The notes beneath the pieces are model-generated. The model was not told where the DNA came from and did not search any database. It saw only the letters and a program-made list of their open reading frames with translations. Below, piece after piece: positions 7,384-14,659 of a stretch of DNA of 19,297 nt. Where the stretch lies: the NCBI GenBank assembly GCA_002404095.1, contig DHJA01000209.1, positions 12,190 through 31,486 on the forward strand, read 5' to 3'. The stretch is from Planctomycetaceae bacterium UBA4732. GTDB taxonomy: Bacteria > Planctomycetota > Planctomycetia > Gemmatales > Gemmataceae. How positions within the stretch are numbered: position 1 is the stretch's first letter; the number at the start of each line of letters is the position of its first letter. Made by a program: the position numbers and the translations under genes.

Positions 7384-8875
7384 AGTCGTGCAAAGCAAAA
7401 CGGGCCGCATTGTACCCGCAGGCTCCGTGTACGCCGGCCCCTGGATGCGTTGATGCCGAGGCTAAGTACAGGCCGCGCACCGGCGTACGGTAGCGGAAAT
7501 ACGGGAATGCCGGCCTAAAGAAAAGCTGCTGATCGATGTGCGCGCTGCCGCCGCCGAGGTCGCCGCCCACCAGGTTCTCGTTCATCGCCTGGAGATCGGG
7601 CGGTGAGAAGATCGCCCGTGCGCGGATCAGGCTGCGGAAACCCGGCGCCAATCCTTCCAGCCGTCGCTCGATGCGGTCGGCGAACGCCTCCCGTTGCGCC
7701 GCCCAGCCGCCCTCTACGACGGACGGTACACGCGAATACGCCCAGAGCGTATGACCTCCCACCGGAGCGCGGCTCGGGTCGGCCAGCGATTGTTGTCCAA
7801 TTACGAGATAGGGATTGGTCGGTAATTCGCCGCCGCGCACCTGGCGCGTGAAAGATCGTAGGTCCGCCACGCTGTCGCCCGCGTGAACGACCGCCGACTG
7901 ACGGGCCTCGGCCGCCGTCCACGGCACGGGGCCGGACAAGGCCCAGTCCATCTTGAATGTGCCCCAACCGTATCGGAAATGGCGCATTCGGCGCCGCATC
8001 CCAGCGGTTGCCGGGATTTCCTCCAATAAACGATGGTACAAGGCGAGCGGTCCCACATCGGCGAGGACGGCGCGGCCGACCGGGATTTCGTCGCCATCGC
8101 TGGTGCGAACCGCGACCGCCCGACCGCCGCGGACGACGATGCGCTCCGCACGCGCACTGCAGCGCAGCACGCCACCGGCCTCTTCTAGCCGGCGAATCAG
8201 GGCGTGCGTGATGGAACGCGCGCCGCCGACGGGAATGCGGAAGCCGGGGCCGGACGCCAGCAGCGCTAGCACTAACCCCAAACCGGCGCCGGCGAAGTCG
8301 TCCGGGCCGAGATCGACGTGCAGCGCCAATGCCGGGAGGACGCGGCGGGCAGCCTCCGTGCGAAAATGACGCACCGCAAAGCTCGCCGTACTGCCGAGAC
8401 CTTCCCGCGCCAGCCAGGCCAGATGATACGGCCCCAGCCGCAGCGCCGCGCCGAAACCGGGCAGCGGTCCCAACAGCGCCGCCGCCAGCCGATCGCCCAT
8501 CGCACGGCGCCATAGCGCCAATCGTCGCCATGCCGGGCCGTCTTCGCCAAAAGAGATCGCCGATTGCTCAGGATCGCGCGAGATCGTGACGCAGGAGCCG
8601 TCCGGGGCGGGATGACAACTCTCACGCGCGGCGTTGCGCCACTCCAACCCCGCCCCCGTCAGGTCAAGGTCGCGGAAGGCGGGGCTATCGTCGGCGAACG
8701 GGAAGAAGGCGGCGCCCACGTCATGGACGTAACCCGGCAGCGTCAACTCCTCGGAATAACACGCGCCGCCCGGCCGATGCTGCGCCTCAAGCACCAGCAC
8801 GCTCCAACCGCGCCGGGCGAGCGTTGCGGCCGCAGTCAGCCCGTTAGGGCCGGAGCCGATGACGATTGCGTCCAT
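7361..8875 (-). CDS. FAD-dependent oxidoreductase, phytoene desaturase-like (NAD(P)/FAD-dependent amine-oxidase fold)
   Basis: A 504-residue flavoprotein. The N-terminus has the dinucleotide-binding fold (AIVIGSGPNGLTAAATLARRG, GxGxxG at residues 7-12, then VLVLEAQHRPGGACYSEE). The C-terminus has the second FAD motif (GLYLASASTHPGAGVHGACG). This layout is that of the phytoene desaturase/CrtI-like and animal PYROXD2-like proteins; the substrate cannot be read from sequence, and no other carotenoid gene is in the window. The start at 8875 was chosen because GGAGG (complement of 8880-8884) lies 4 bp upstream and the fold begins at once; an in-frame ATG at 8896 would add seven residues. It is the last gene of a probable three-gene unit, 24 bp after the prenyltransferase. 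Its final codons lie in a palindrome. Confidence 0.85.
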   Translation of the reverse strand: MDAIVIGSGPNGLTAAATLARRGWSVLVLEAQHRPGGACYSEELTLPGYVHDVGAAFFPFADDSPAFRDLDLTGAGLEWRNAARESCHPAPDGSCVTISRDPEQSAISFGEDGPAWRRLALWRRAMGDRLAAALLGPLPGFGAALRLGPYHLAWLAREGLGSTASFAVRHFRTEAARRVLPALALHVDLGPDDFAGAGLGLVLALLASGPGFRIPVGGARSITHALIRRLEEAGGVLRCSARAERIVVRGGRAVAVRTSDGDEIPVGRAVLADVGPLALYHRLLEEIPATAGMRRRMRHFRYGWGTFKMDWALSGPVPWTAAEARQSAVVHAGDSVADLRSFTRQVRGGELPTNPYLVIGQQSLADPSRAPVGGHTLWAYSRVPSVVEGGWAAQREAFADRIERRLEGLAPGFRSLIRARAIFSPPDLQAMNENLVGGDLGGGSAHIDQQLFFRPAFPYFRYRTPVRGLYLASASTHPGAGVHGACGYNAARFALHDYLASRVA

Positions 8876-8899
8876 CAAACCTCCGTGAAGGGTCAAACG

Positions 8900-9796
8900 T
8901 CAGGCGCCCACGGCCAACTGCACTAGGACCACTACGAACAGGCCGATGCTGATGACGCCGTTGATCTGAAAAAACGCCTGATTCACCCGGCTCAGGTCGT
9001 CCGGACGCACGATCCAATGTTCATAAGCCAGCAGCGCCGTGACGGCCGCGAGACCGGCCAGGTAGATCCACCCTAGATCCGGTTGTGCCGCCCAATAGAG
9101 CGCCGCCAGCAACGCCAGCATGACGACGTGACAGGCCAAGGCGGTTTTTAAACTGGCGCGCACGCCGATGGCCGCGGGGACGCTGCGCAGCCGTGCCTTA
9201 CGGTCGAAGTCCACGTCCTGGCAGGCGTACAAGATGTCAAAGCCGGCCACCCAAAACAGCACCGCGCCACCGAGGAGCAACGGCGTCGGCAGCGTCGTCC
9301 AGGCGTCGCCGCCGCGAATTGCAATCCATGCCGCCACCGGCGCCAACATCAGGGAGGCGCCGAGCCAGAAGTGCGACAAAGCGGTGAAGCGCTTGGTAAA
9401 CGAGTAAGCGCCGACGAACGCCAGCACCGGCACGGACAGATAAAACGGCCAAGGGTTCGGCGGATCGGCCCACATATAGAGAAGGGTAGAGGCGACGAAA
9501 CCGACGGTGCAAACGAGGGTGAAGAGCCAGACCGCGACGGGCGCCAGTCGGCCGGCGGGTAGGTGACGGCCGGCGGTGCGCGGGTTGGCGGCGTCGAAAC
9601 GGCGGTCGGTAAGTCGGTTAAACGCCATCGCCGCGCTGCGAGCGAAGACCATGCAGAGGAGAATGCCAACGAGTTGAACCCACTGAAAGCCCGCGCGCTT
9701 CCAGGCCAGCACGGCGCCTGTCAGGGCGAACGGCAGCGCGAAAACCGTATGGCTAAAGCGAATTAACTCCAAGAAAGAGCGAATTTGTCGATACAT
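8900..9796 (-). CDS. UbiA-family membrane prenyltransferase (MqnP/UbiA type)
   Basis: A 298-residue integral membrane prenyltransferase with about eight to nine hydrophobic segments. It attaches a polyprenyl chain to an aromatic acceptor in quinone synthesis. Both Asp-rich motifs are present: N60-RLT-D64-RRF-D68 and the second motif D194-VDF-D198. The FSHTVFALPFAL opening is typical of the 4-hydroxybenzoate and MqnP group. If the host is a planctomycete using the futalosine menaquinone pathway, MqnP is the more likely identity; this is inference. The start at 9796 matches the family N-terminus; an upstream in-frame ATG at 9841 is possible. The preceding gene's stop (9753) lies 44 bp inside this gene, which points to translational coupling. 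Confidence 0.87.
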   Translation of the reverse strand: MYRQIRSFLELIRFSHTVFALPFALTGAVLAWKRAGFQWVQLVGILLCMVFARSAAMAFNRLTDRRFDAANPRTAGRHLPAGRLAPVAVWLFTLVCTVGFVASTLLYMWADPPNPWPFYLSVPVLAFVGAYSFTKRFTALSHFWLGASLMLAPVAAWIAIRGGDAWTTLPTPLLLGGAVLFWVAGFDILYACQDVDFDRKARLRSVPAAIGVRASLKTALACHVVMLALLAALYWAAQPDLGWIYLAGLAAVTALLAYEHWIVRPDDLSRVNQAFFQINGVISIGLFVVVLVQLAVGA

Positions 9797-10694
9797 CGCG
9801 CGGCGGCTCCGGCGGACGGGTGCGTCCCATGCGGTTGTCATAGCAACCGTCACCGCCAGCGTCTTGCAACACCGCATAATACGCCCGACACTCGCGCTCG
9901 CGGCCGCGCACGACGCGCCGGCCGCGCAAATCGCCGACCGTTTCCGTCACCACCGTGCGTTGACCGGATACAAAACCGTCATGGAACGAAATCACCACCC
10001 AATCACGGGTCCGGCCGAGACGATGCGCCAGGGCCGTGTTGGAGAACAAAGCGCGGAAACGCCAGCCGCGGCGCTCCGTTTTGTACAACGGCAGCCACGG
10101 TTCGTTCTCCGGGTTGAAGCGTCGCGGCGAAAGCGTCGGCAGGCGATTTTCGTCCCCACGCTGGTGGTATTCGGCGTCCACCTCCAGGATTTCATCAACC
10201 GAAGGCTCGCCGCGCACAGGCTCCGGCAAGCGCGAGCGCGCCAGCCGACCAGCTAGGGCGTCGATGAGGCCGCGAAGACGTTTCGGGCCGACGCCGACCT
10301 GAGCCAGCCGGCCGTCGTGGGCTGCCTGTTCCATCTGTTCCAGCGATGTGACGCCGAGCCGTTCATGCACCCTTCGCGCCAGCTGGGGGCCGACGCCCGG
10401 TAGACTCGTCAACAGCCGTTCGGGGTCGATGTGGCCTCCCGCCGGCCGGAGGGTATGGAACTCGCCGGTACGGATCAGGCTTTCAATCGTATAGGCCAGA
10501 CTGGCTCCGACGCCCTGTAGCTCATCCAGACCGGCGCGTCCTTTCTCCGCAAGAATCTTGGATGCTGGCTGGTCCAAGGCAAAGATCGTCTGGGCGGCGC
10601 GTCGGTAGGCGCGCGCTCGATAAATGTTCGCCTCCTCGCCTTCCAAGTAGTCGGCGTATTCATTCAGTTTGTGGGCGATGTCCACGTTGTTCAT
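9753..10694 (-). CDS. Helix-hairpin-helix protein resembling the N-terminus of family X DNA polymerase, without polymerase domain
   Basis: A 313-residue protein. Residues 1-80 resemble the 8-kDa domain of PolX/pol beta (N-x-D-I-A-x-K-L-x-E-Y-A-D-Y-L, then YRARAYRRAAQTI) with a helix-hairpin-helix turn GVG at 61-63. A second helix-hairpin-helix follows (LPGVGPQLARRVHERLG, residues 98-114) and a third GVGP turn near residue 130. These bind DNA backbone or ends. The catalytic polymerase motif (GSxRR then paired Asp) and the PHP domain of bacterial PolX are absent. Instead, residues 190-285 form another domain with WLPLYKTERRGWRFRALFSN and HRLGRTRDWVVISFHD, ending GRERECRAYY. A role in DNA binding or repair is plausible but unproven. 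The ATG at 10694 follows GGAG with 6-bp spacing. The gene overlaps the prenyltransferase start by 44 bp. Confidence 0.75.
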   Translation of the reverse strand: MNNVDIAHKLNEYADYLEGEEANIYRARAYRRAAQTIFALDQPASKILAEKGRAGLDELQGVGASLAYTIESLIRTGEFHTLRPAGGHIDPERLLTSLPGVGPQLARRVHERLGVTSLEQMEQAAHDGRLAQVGVGPKRLRGLIDALAGRLARSRLPEPVRGEPSVDEILEVDAEYHQRGDENRLPTLSPRRFNPENEPWLPLYKTERRGWRFRALFSNTALAHRLGRTRDWVVISFHDGFVSGQRTVVTETVGDLRGRRVVRGRERECRAYYAVLQDAGGDGCYDNRMGRTRPPEPPRDVSTNSLFLGVNSL

Positions 10695-10722
10695 GGCTTT
10701 CTCCGTCGCTACTCTATTTCTT

Positions 10723-10751
10723 ATTATACGCATGTACACTAATAAGGGCAA
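10723..10751 (-). promoter_or_regulatory. Candidate sigma70-type promoter for the helix-hairpin-helix / prenyltransferase / oxidoreductase unit
   Basis: On the minus strand TTGCCC (complement of 10746-10751) and a perfect TATAAT (complement of 10723-10728) are separated by exactly 17 bp. Transcription would begin near 10716, leaving a leader of about 22 nt with a GGAG site before the ATG at 10694. This is the best promoter match in the window. Confidence 0.65.
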
Positions 10752-10897
10752 GCGCGATTCGCCTACTTGACTCGCCACTTGCAAGGGCATTCGCGGAGGG
10801 TTACGGTAGGATGTCCTGGTGTTAGACGGACAAAAAGAAATCGAGCCGGTTGACGAACATAAACGTAGCCGCCCGCCTCAGTGTGGAGTGCCCCTAC

Positions 10898-11080
10898 ATG
10901 AGCTGGAAGGAAAAAGTCGTCGGCCTGTACAAGCGCTTCGGCTCGCCGGTCAAATTCGCGGCCAAACTGGTCCTCTGGTCCATTGTGCCCGGTGGCTTGT
11001 GGAAACGGCGCCGGTGCTGGCATCCTAAAGACCAAGGCTTGATCCTGCCGAGTCTCTCACTAAAAAATCAAGTGGCGTAG
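10898..11080 (+). CDS. Possible small cationic protein, function unknown
   Basis: A 60-residue frame starting MSWKEKVVGLYKRFG, with ATG at 10898 and GGAG at 10885-10888, nine bases upstream. It is rich in Lys/Arg and has a short hydrophobic stretch (FAAKLVLWSIVPGGLW, about residues 19-34) followed by KRRR. It ends 32 bp before the GTG of the methyltransferase and could be its leader gene. The frame also extends upstream to a TTG at 10850. I recognise no family. It may be a real small peptide or chance coding; the ribosome site and position are the only support. Confidence 0.3.
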   Translation: MSWKEKVVGLYKRFGSPVKFAAKLVLWSIVPGGLWKRRRCWHPKDQGLILPSLSLKNQVA

Positions 11081-11112
11081 CGACGCCCAAGTAATCTGTC
11101 GGGGGTAGAACA

Positions 11113-12423
11113 GTGAAGCGCGGCGCCCGAGAAAACATCCGCGAAGACAATAAGTTAAGGCCGGAAGACCGCCCCGCGCACGATTGGTATCGCTTCGTCC
11201 TTTCTTTTCCTCCTCATTTAGTGCGCGATTACGTTGCCCGGTTCGGCCTCAACTCGGGCCAACGGGTTCTGGACCCGTTTTGCGGGACGGGCACCACGCT
11301 CGTGGAATGTAAGAAACTCGGCATTTCGAGCGTCGGGACGGAACCCAATCCAATGCCTTGTTTTGCCAGCCAGGTGAAAGTGACTTGGAATGTAAATTCC
11401 GACAGTCTGCTCAGCCACGCCCAAGAGGTCGCGGGGCGCGCGGAAGAGCGGCTCGACGCCGAAGGTTCGGGGGCTGACTCGGACCTCCCTCTCTTTCGCA
11501 AAAACGGCAAGCATTCCCGATTGCGATCCCTGCCGACGGAGGTGGGGAAGCTACTGTTGAAGGATTCGATCAGTCCGGCGCCGCTGCATAAGACTTTGGT
11601 GCTTTTGGAGGCGCTGGCGGCGCACGCCGACGAACGCTTCAGCGCGCACGAAAGGGTGGCGCTTGCCAAAGCCATCGTATTTGGGATTAGCAACCTCCAC
11701 TTCGGCCCGGAAGTCGGCGTTGGCCCTGCGAAGTCCGACGCGCCGGTGATTGACCTATGGATGAACGGCGTCCGTTTAATGGCCGAGGATCTTCGCGGCC
11801 TGGCCGAGAAGGACGGCGCAAAAGCCGTGGTGCATCGGGCGGACTCACGAGACCTGCTCAACGTAATCGAGCCAAAGTCCGTGGACGCCGTAATAACCTC
11901 GCCGCCTTATCCCAATGAGAAGGACTACACGCGGACGACGCGGCTGGAATCGGTCCTTCTCGGCTTTGTGTCAGACAAGAACGATATTCGTTTAATAAAA
12001 AAAGACTTGGTCCGCTCTAACACCCGAAGCGTTTACAAGGCCGACCGAGACGACGCACTTGTGGCAGGACATGGGGAAATCCAGCGGATCGCCGGTGCTA
12101 TTGAGCGCCGTCGGATTGAGTTGGGCAAGACGTCCGGGTTTGAACGCCTTTATGCCCGCGTGACAAAGCTCTATTTCGGGGGCATGACAAAGCACCTTGC
12201 CGCCCTCCGCCCTCTGCTGCGACCCGGCGCCCAACTGGCATACGTCGTCGGCGATCAGGCGTCGTACCTCCGGATAATGATTCGCACGGGACAACTCCTG
12301 GCAGCCATCGCGCAATCTCTTGGTTATGAAGTAACTGGCATCGACCTCTTCCGCACCCGCTTGGCAACGGCCACCAGGGAGCAACTCCGTGAAGAGGTGG
12401 TTCTGCTGCGCTGGCCCGGTTGA
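11113..12423 (+). CDS. Site-specific DNA methyltransferase (SPPY type, probably m4C or m6A)
   Basis: A 436-residue SAM-dependent DNA methyltransferase. The SAM site motif is LDPFCGTGTT (D54-T62). The catalytic motif is TSPPYPNEKDY (T262-Y266 for TSPPY). SPPY is most often seen in N4-cytosine enzymes, but N6-adenine cannot be excluded. The SAM motif precedes the catalytic motif by about 200 residues, so the order is not that of the common beta-class N6/N4 enzymes. The start is a GTG at 11113 preceded by GGGGG (11101-11105). It is followed after 22 bp by a PD-(D/E)xK endonuclease, so it is most likely the protective half of a type II restriction-modification pair. The DNA is visibly less GC-rich than the neighbours, which suggests acquisition. 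Confidence 0.85.
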   Translation: MKRGARENIREDNKLRPEDRPAHDWYRFVLSFPPHLVRDYVARFGLNSGQRVLDPFCGTGTTLVECKKLGISSVGTEPNPMPCFASQVKVTWNVNSDSLLSHAQEVAGRAEERLDAEGSGADSDLPLFRKNGKHSRLRSLPTEVGKLLLKDSISPAPLHKTLVLLEALAAHADERFSAHERVALAKAIVFGISNLHFGPEVGVGPAKSDAPVIDLWMNGVRLMAEDLRGLAEKDGAKAVVHRADSRDLLNVIEPKSVDAVITSPPYPNEKDYTRTTRLESVLLGFVSDKNDIRLIKKDLVRSNTRSVYKADRDDALVAGHGEIQRIAGAIERRRIELGKTSGFERLYARVTKLYFGGMTKHLAALRPLLRPGAQLAYVVGDQASYLRIMIRTGQLLAAIAQSLGYEVTGIDLFRTRLATATREQLREEVVLLRWPG

Positions 12424-12445
12424 GCGCGAGATTCTTAAGGCAAGC

Positions 12446-13243
12446 ATGAGCAAGAAAATCGCCTACTCATCGATTATCGAACACCTGTTCCGGTCAAAGT
12501 ACAAAGCCGGGATGCGTGAAGTGGATTTTGAAAGGAAGGACATCGAAAAGGCTGCTGGCATACTCGGCGTCCTCCTTCCCAAAAACCTGGGCGACGTGGT
12601 TTACAGTTACCGCTATCGCAAGAAATTTCCGGAAAGCATTCTGGCCACGGCGGACGCGGGACATATTTGGATTATTCGCGGGAGAGGTCACGGTAAATGT
12701 CGGTTCGTCCAAATACCCGATAGCCCAATCGTCCCGAACAACCACATGGCGACAACTAAGATTCCTGACGCCACGCCTGGTATCGTCGCCAAATACTCGC
12801 TCAACGATGAACAAGCACTGCTGGCGAGGGTGCGCTACAATCGTCTTATCGACATCTTCACTGGCGTGGTTTGTTACTCCCTTCAGAATCACCTGCGCAC
12901 TTCGGTCCCGACGATCGGGCAGGTGGAAACGGACGAACTTTACGTGGGCGTGGATAAGAAAGGCGCGCACTATGTCTTCCCCATACAGGCGAAGGGAGGC
13001 ACAGACCAGTTGAGCATCGTGCAGATCGAGCAGGACTTCGAGGTATGCACTCAAAAGTTCTCGTTGCTTATCTGTCGGCCGGTGGCGGCGCAGTTCATGC
13101 AGGATGACGTCATTGCCCTCTTCGAGTTTGAAAAGAACGAGGAAGGCATCAAGATCTGTTCTGAAAAGCATTACAAGCTGACTCCGCCAGCCGAAGTGAC
13201 GGACGCTGACTTGGCTAGCTACCGCCTCCGCACGGCGGACTAA
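12446..13243 (+). CDS. Probable type II restriction endonuclease, PD-(D/E)xK fold
   Basis: A 265-residue protein with a nuclease-like core: E161-T-D163-E164, then the hairpin LYVGVDKKGAHYVFPI and Q181-A-K183-GG. This fits the PD-(D/E)xK pattern with Gln in place of the second acid, as known in Mrr-type nucleases. It lies directly behind the DNA methyltransferase, separated by 22 bp, so restriction of unmethylated DNA is the expected role. The target sequence cannot be read from the protein. The ATG at 12446 follows TAAGG with 5-bp spacing; the frame extends upstream into the methyltransferase, but that part has no family-like content. The gene is AT-richer than the flanking genes and a palindrome follows its stop by 24 bp. 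Confidence 0.75.
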   Translation: MSKKIAYSSIIEHLFRSKYKAGMREVDFERKDIEKAAGILGVLLPKNLGDVVYSYRYRKKFPESILATADAGHIWIIRGRGHGKCRFVQIPDSPIVPNNHMATTKIPDATPGIVAKYSLNDEQALLARVRYNRLIDIFTGVVCYSLQNHLRTSVPTIGQVETDELYVGVDKKGAHYVFPIQAKGGTDQLSIVQIEQDFEVCTQKFSLLICRPVAAQFMQDDVIALFEFEKNEEGIKICSEKHYKLTPPAEVTDADLASYRLRTAD

Positions 13244-13264
13244 TGCTTTGTCTGGCAATTGGTA

Positions 13265-13336
13265 TTAGAGTCTGTCCCATAAGGGGTCTAACACGGCTGT
13301 TTCAGCCGTGTTAGACCCTTATGGGACAGACTCTTA
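13265..13336. repeat. 66-bp palindrome flanked by TTA; MITE-like candidate
   Basis: The arms 13267-13299 and 13303-13334 are reverse complements except for one extra G in the left arm, with a TTT loop. The ends read GAGTCTGTCCCAT and ATGGGACAGACTC. The palindrome proper (13268-13333) is bordered on both sides by TTA (13265-13267 and 13334-13336), which looks like a 3-bp target duplication. It lies just after the endonuclease gene. There is no transposase. It could equally be a strong terminator hairpin for the R-M genes. Confidence 0.75.
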
Positions 13337-13377
13337 GCCCCGGAGAGGCGCTCGAGACCAGACGGCTTTTCCCTAAC

Positions 13378-13406
13378 TTGCCACGCCCCATATCCTTTCA
13401 TATTTT
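13378..13406 (+). promoter_or_regulatory. Candidate sigma70-type promoter for the ABC ATPase gene
   Basis: TTGCCA (13378-13383) and TATTTT (13401-13406) are separated by 17 bp, in the only AT-rich patch of this gap. Transcription would start near 13413, about 18 bp before the ATG at 13431; that leader is short but still contains AAGGGG (13415-13420). Confidence 0.45.
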
Positions 13407-13430
13407 AATCTCATAAGGGGATCGAATCGG

Positions 13431-14564
13431 ATGGCGCAAGTCGTCTTGGAATGCGTCAGCAAAACGTATCCCAACGGCGTTCGCGCCGTGTGCGACCTAA
13501 GTTTGACCATCGCCGACGGCGAACTAATCGTGCTTGTTGGACCGTCCGGCTGCGGTAAGACGACGACGCTTCGCCTGATCGCCGGACTGGAAACGCCTAC
13601 GAGCGGGATCATTCGCATCGACGGCCGCGTTGTGAACGGCGAACCGCCGCACCGGCGCGACGTGGCGATGGTTTTTCAGCGCCCCGCCCTCTATCCCCAC
13701 CTGAATGTACGCCAGAACCTCGGTTTCGGCCTTGCCCTCCGCGACGGCGGTTGGCCGTGGGCGTCGCGGGCGCGGCTGGCGGAGCGGCGCGAGCGCGTCG
13801 CACGAACCGCGCAGCTGCTGGAACTGTCCGACCTGCTCGATAGGCGTCCCAACGAGCTTTCGGGCGGCCAGCAACAACGGGCCGCTCTGGGCCGCGCCTT
13901 GGTGCATGAACCGGCCGTTTTCCTGCTGGATGAGCCGCTTAGCAACCTTGATGCGCGGCTGCGCATGGAAATGCGCCGCGAGTTGCTCTTGCTCCATCGT
14001 CGTCTAGCGGCGACAATGGTGTATGTAACCCACGATCAGGAAGAAGCCCTGACGCTCGGCGACCGCGTTGTGTTGCTGGATAAGGGCGTGGTGCAACAGG
14101 CCGACCGGCCGCAGGCCATCTATGATCGGCCGATCAGCCGACAGGTTGCCGGTTTTGTCGGTTGGCCGCCGATGAATTTTATGGAAGGCCGGCTGGTTGA
14201 GGTTGAGGGCCGCCTTTCCTTGAAGCGCGGCATGTGGCTCCTGCCTTTGGCTGACCGCCAGGAGGAATGGCAAGCCTTTGTCGGCCGCGAGGTCGTCTTG
14301 GGAATCCGGCCTGAACAGGTTCGGATATCCGCGATGGCTTCCGCACGATCGTCGCTGCTGGCGGAAGTTCGGCTCGTAGAACGCGTCGGCTCCTTCCGTC
14401 TGGCGACGCTGCGATACGGCGAGTGGATAGTGACGGCCCGTTTGGAAGGGACTTCCCCCGCGCCGGAAGGATCGCTGGCGGCCGTCGAGTTTGCTTTGGT
14501 CCAGGCGCATCTGTTCGACGCGGAGACGGGACGAGTTCTGTCCTCTGGCCGGTCGGACGAGTGA
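13431..14564 (+). CDS. ABC transporter ATP-binding protein, sugar type (MalK/UgpC/MsmK-like)
   Basis: A 377-residue ATPase of carbohydrate-type importers. All nucleotide-binding elements are intact: Walker A GPSGCGKTT (37-45), Q-loop Gln83, signature LSGGQQQR (143-150), Walker B VFLLDEP (163-169), D-loop SNLD (171-174) and switch His201. The C-terminal part (about 240-375) has the GIRPEQVRI segment and the OB/TOBE-type regulatory domain of the MalK group. It powers uptake when paired with permeases at the inner membrane, but no permease or solute-binding gene is in the window, so it may serve transporters encoded elsewhere, as MsmK does. The ATG at 13431 follows AAGGGG. A hairpin pair lies between its stop and nusA. 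Confidence 0.9.
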   Translation: MAQVVLECVSKTYPNGVRAVCDLSLTIADGELIVLVGPSGCGKTTTLRLIAGLETPTSGIIRIDGRVVNGEPPHRRDVAMVFQRPALYPHLNVRQNLGFGLALRDGGWPWASRARLAERRERVARTAQLLELSDLLDRRPNELSGGQQQRAALGRALVHEPAVFLLDEPLSNLDARLRMEMRRELLLLHRRLAATMVYVTHDQEEALTLGDRVVLLDKGVVQQADRPQAIYDRPISRQVAGFVGWPPMNFMEGRLVEVEGRLSLKRGMWLLPLADRQEEWQAFVGREVVLGIRPEQVRISAMASARSSLLAEVRLVERVGSFRLATLRYGEWIVTARLEGTSPAPEGSLAAVEFALVQAHLFDAETGRVLSSGRSDE

Positions 14565-14580
14565 CGCCGATGACGACCTC

Positions 14581-14594
14581 CTGGCTTCGGCCAG
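14581..14594 (+). promoter_or_regulatory. UUCG-tetraloop hairpin in the nusA leader
   Basis: CTGGC-TTCG-GCCAG forms a 5-bp stem closed by the especially stable C(UUCG)G tetraloop. It starts 17 bp after the ABC ATPase stop and 11 bp before the intrinsic terminator. It may stabilise the 3' end of the upstream message or cause pausing. Confidence 0.5.
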
Positions 14595-14605
14595 CAGGGC
14601 GTCCG

Positions 14606-14629
14606 AGTGGGCCTCGTCCCACTTTTTTT
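14606..14629 (+). terminator. Intrinsic terminator / possible attenuator upstream of nusA
   Basis: AGTGGG (14606-14611), a six-base loop and CCCACT (14618-14623) form a 6-bp stem followed directly by a run of seven T (14623-14629). This is a canonical Rho-independent terminator, unlike the T-less palindromes elsewhere in the window. It ends 30 bp before the nusA ATG, which leaves no room for a full promoter after it, so nusA transcripts probably read through it. Confidence 0.7.
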
Positions 14630-14659
14630 GTTGGCGTCCTTGCAACGTGAGGGTACAGC

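Larger units (their letters stand above)
10695..11112. other. Divergent gap (418 bp) between the minus-strand unit and the restriction-modification cassette
   Basis: It holds the minus-strand promoter at 10723-10751 and one possible small plus-strand gene at 10898-11080. From 10752 to 10897 no recognisable gene was seen; a TTGACT hexamer at 10767-10772 has no matching -10 element at the right distance. An open minus-strand frame at 10763-11035 has no recognisable features and was not called. Confidence 0.55.

Noticed and set aside
7515..8531. Open frame of 338 codons on the minus strand, in another frame of the FAD oxidoreductase
   Set aside because: It overlaps the well-supported flavoprotein completely and its product is Arg/Gly-rich without domain features.
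10763..11035. Minus-strand frame of 90 codons upstream of the helix-hairpin-helix gene
   Set aside because: No ribosome site at its start, no recognisable motif, and it crosses the better-supported small plus-strand frame.
13265..13336. A complete insertion sequence at the R-M edge
   Set aside because: Only about 66 bp lie between the TTA flanks and no transposase frame exists in the window; at most a MITE or remnant.
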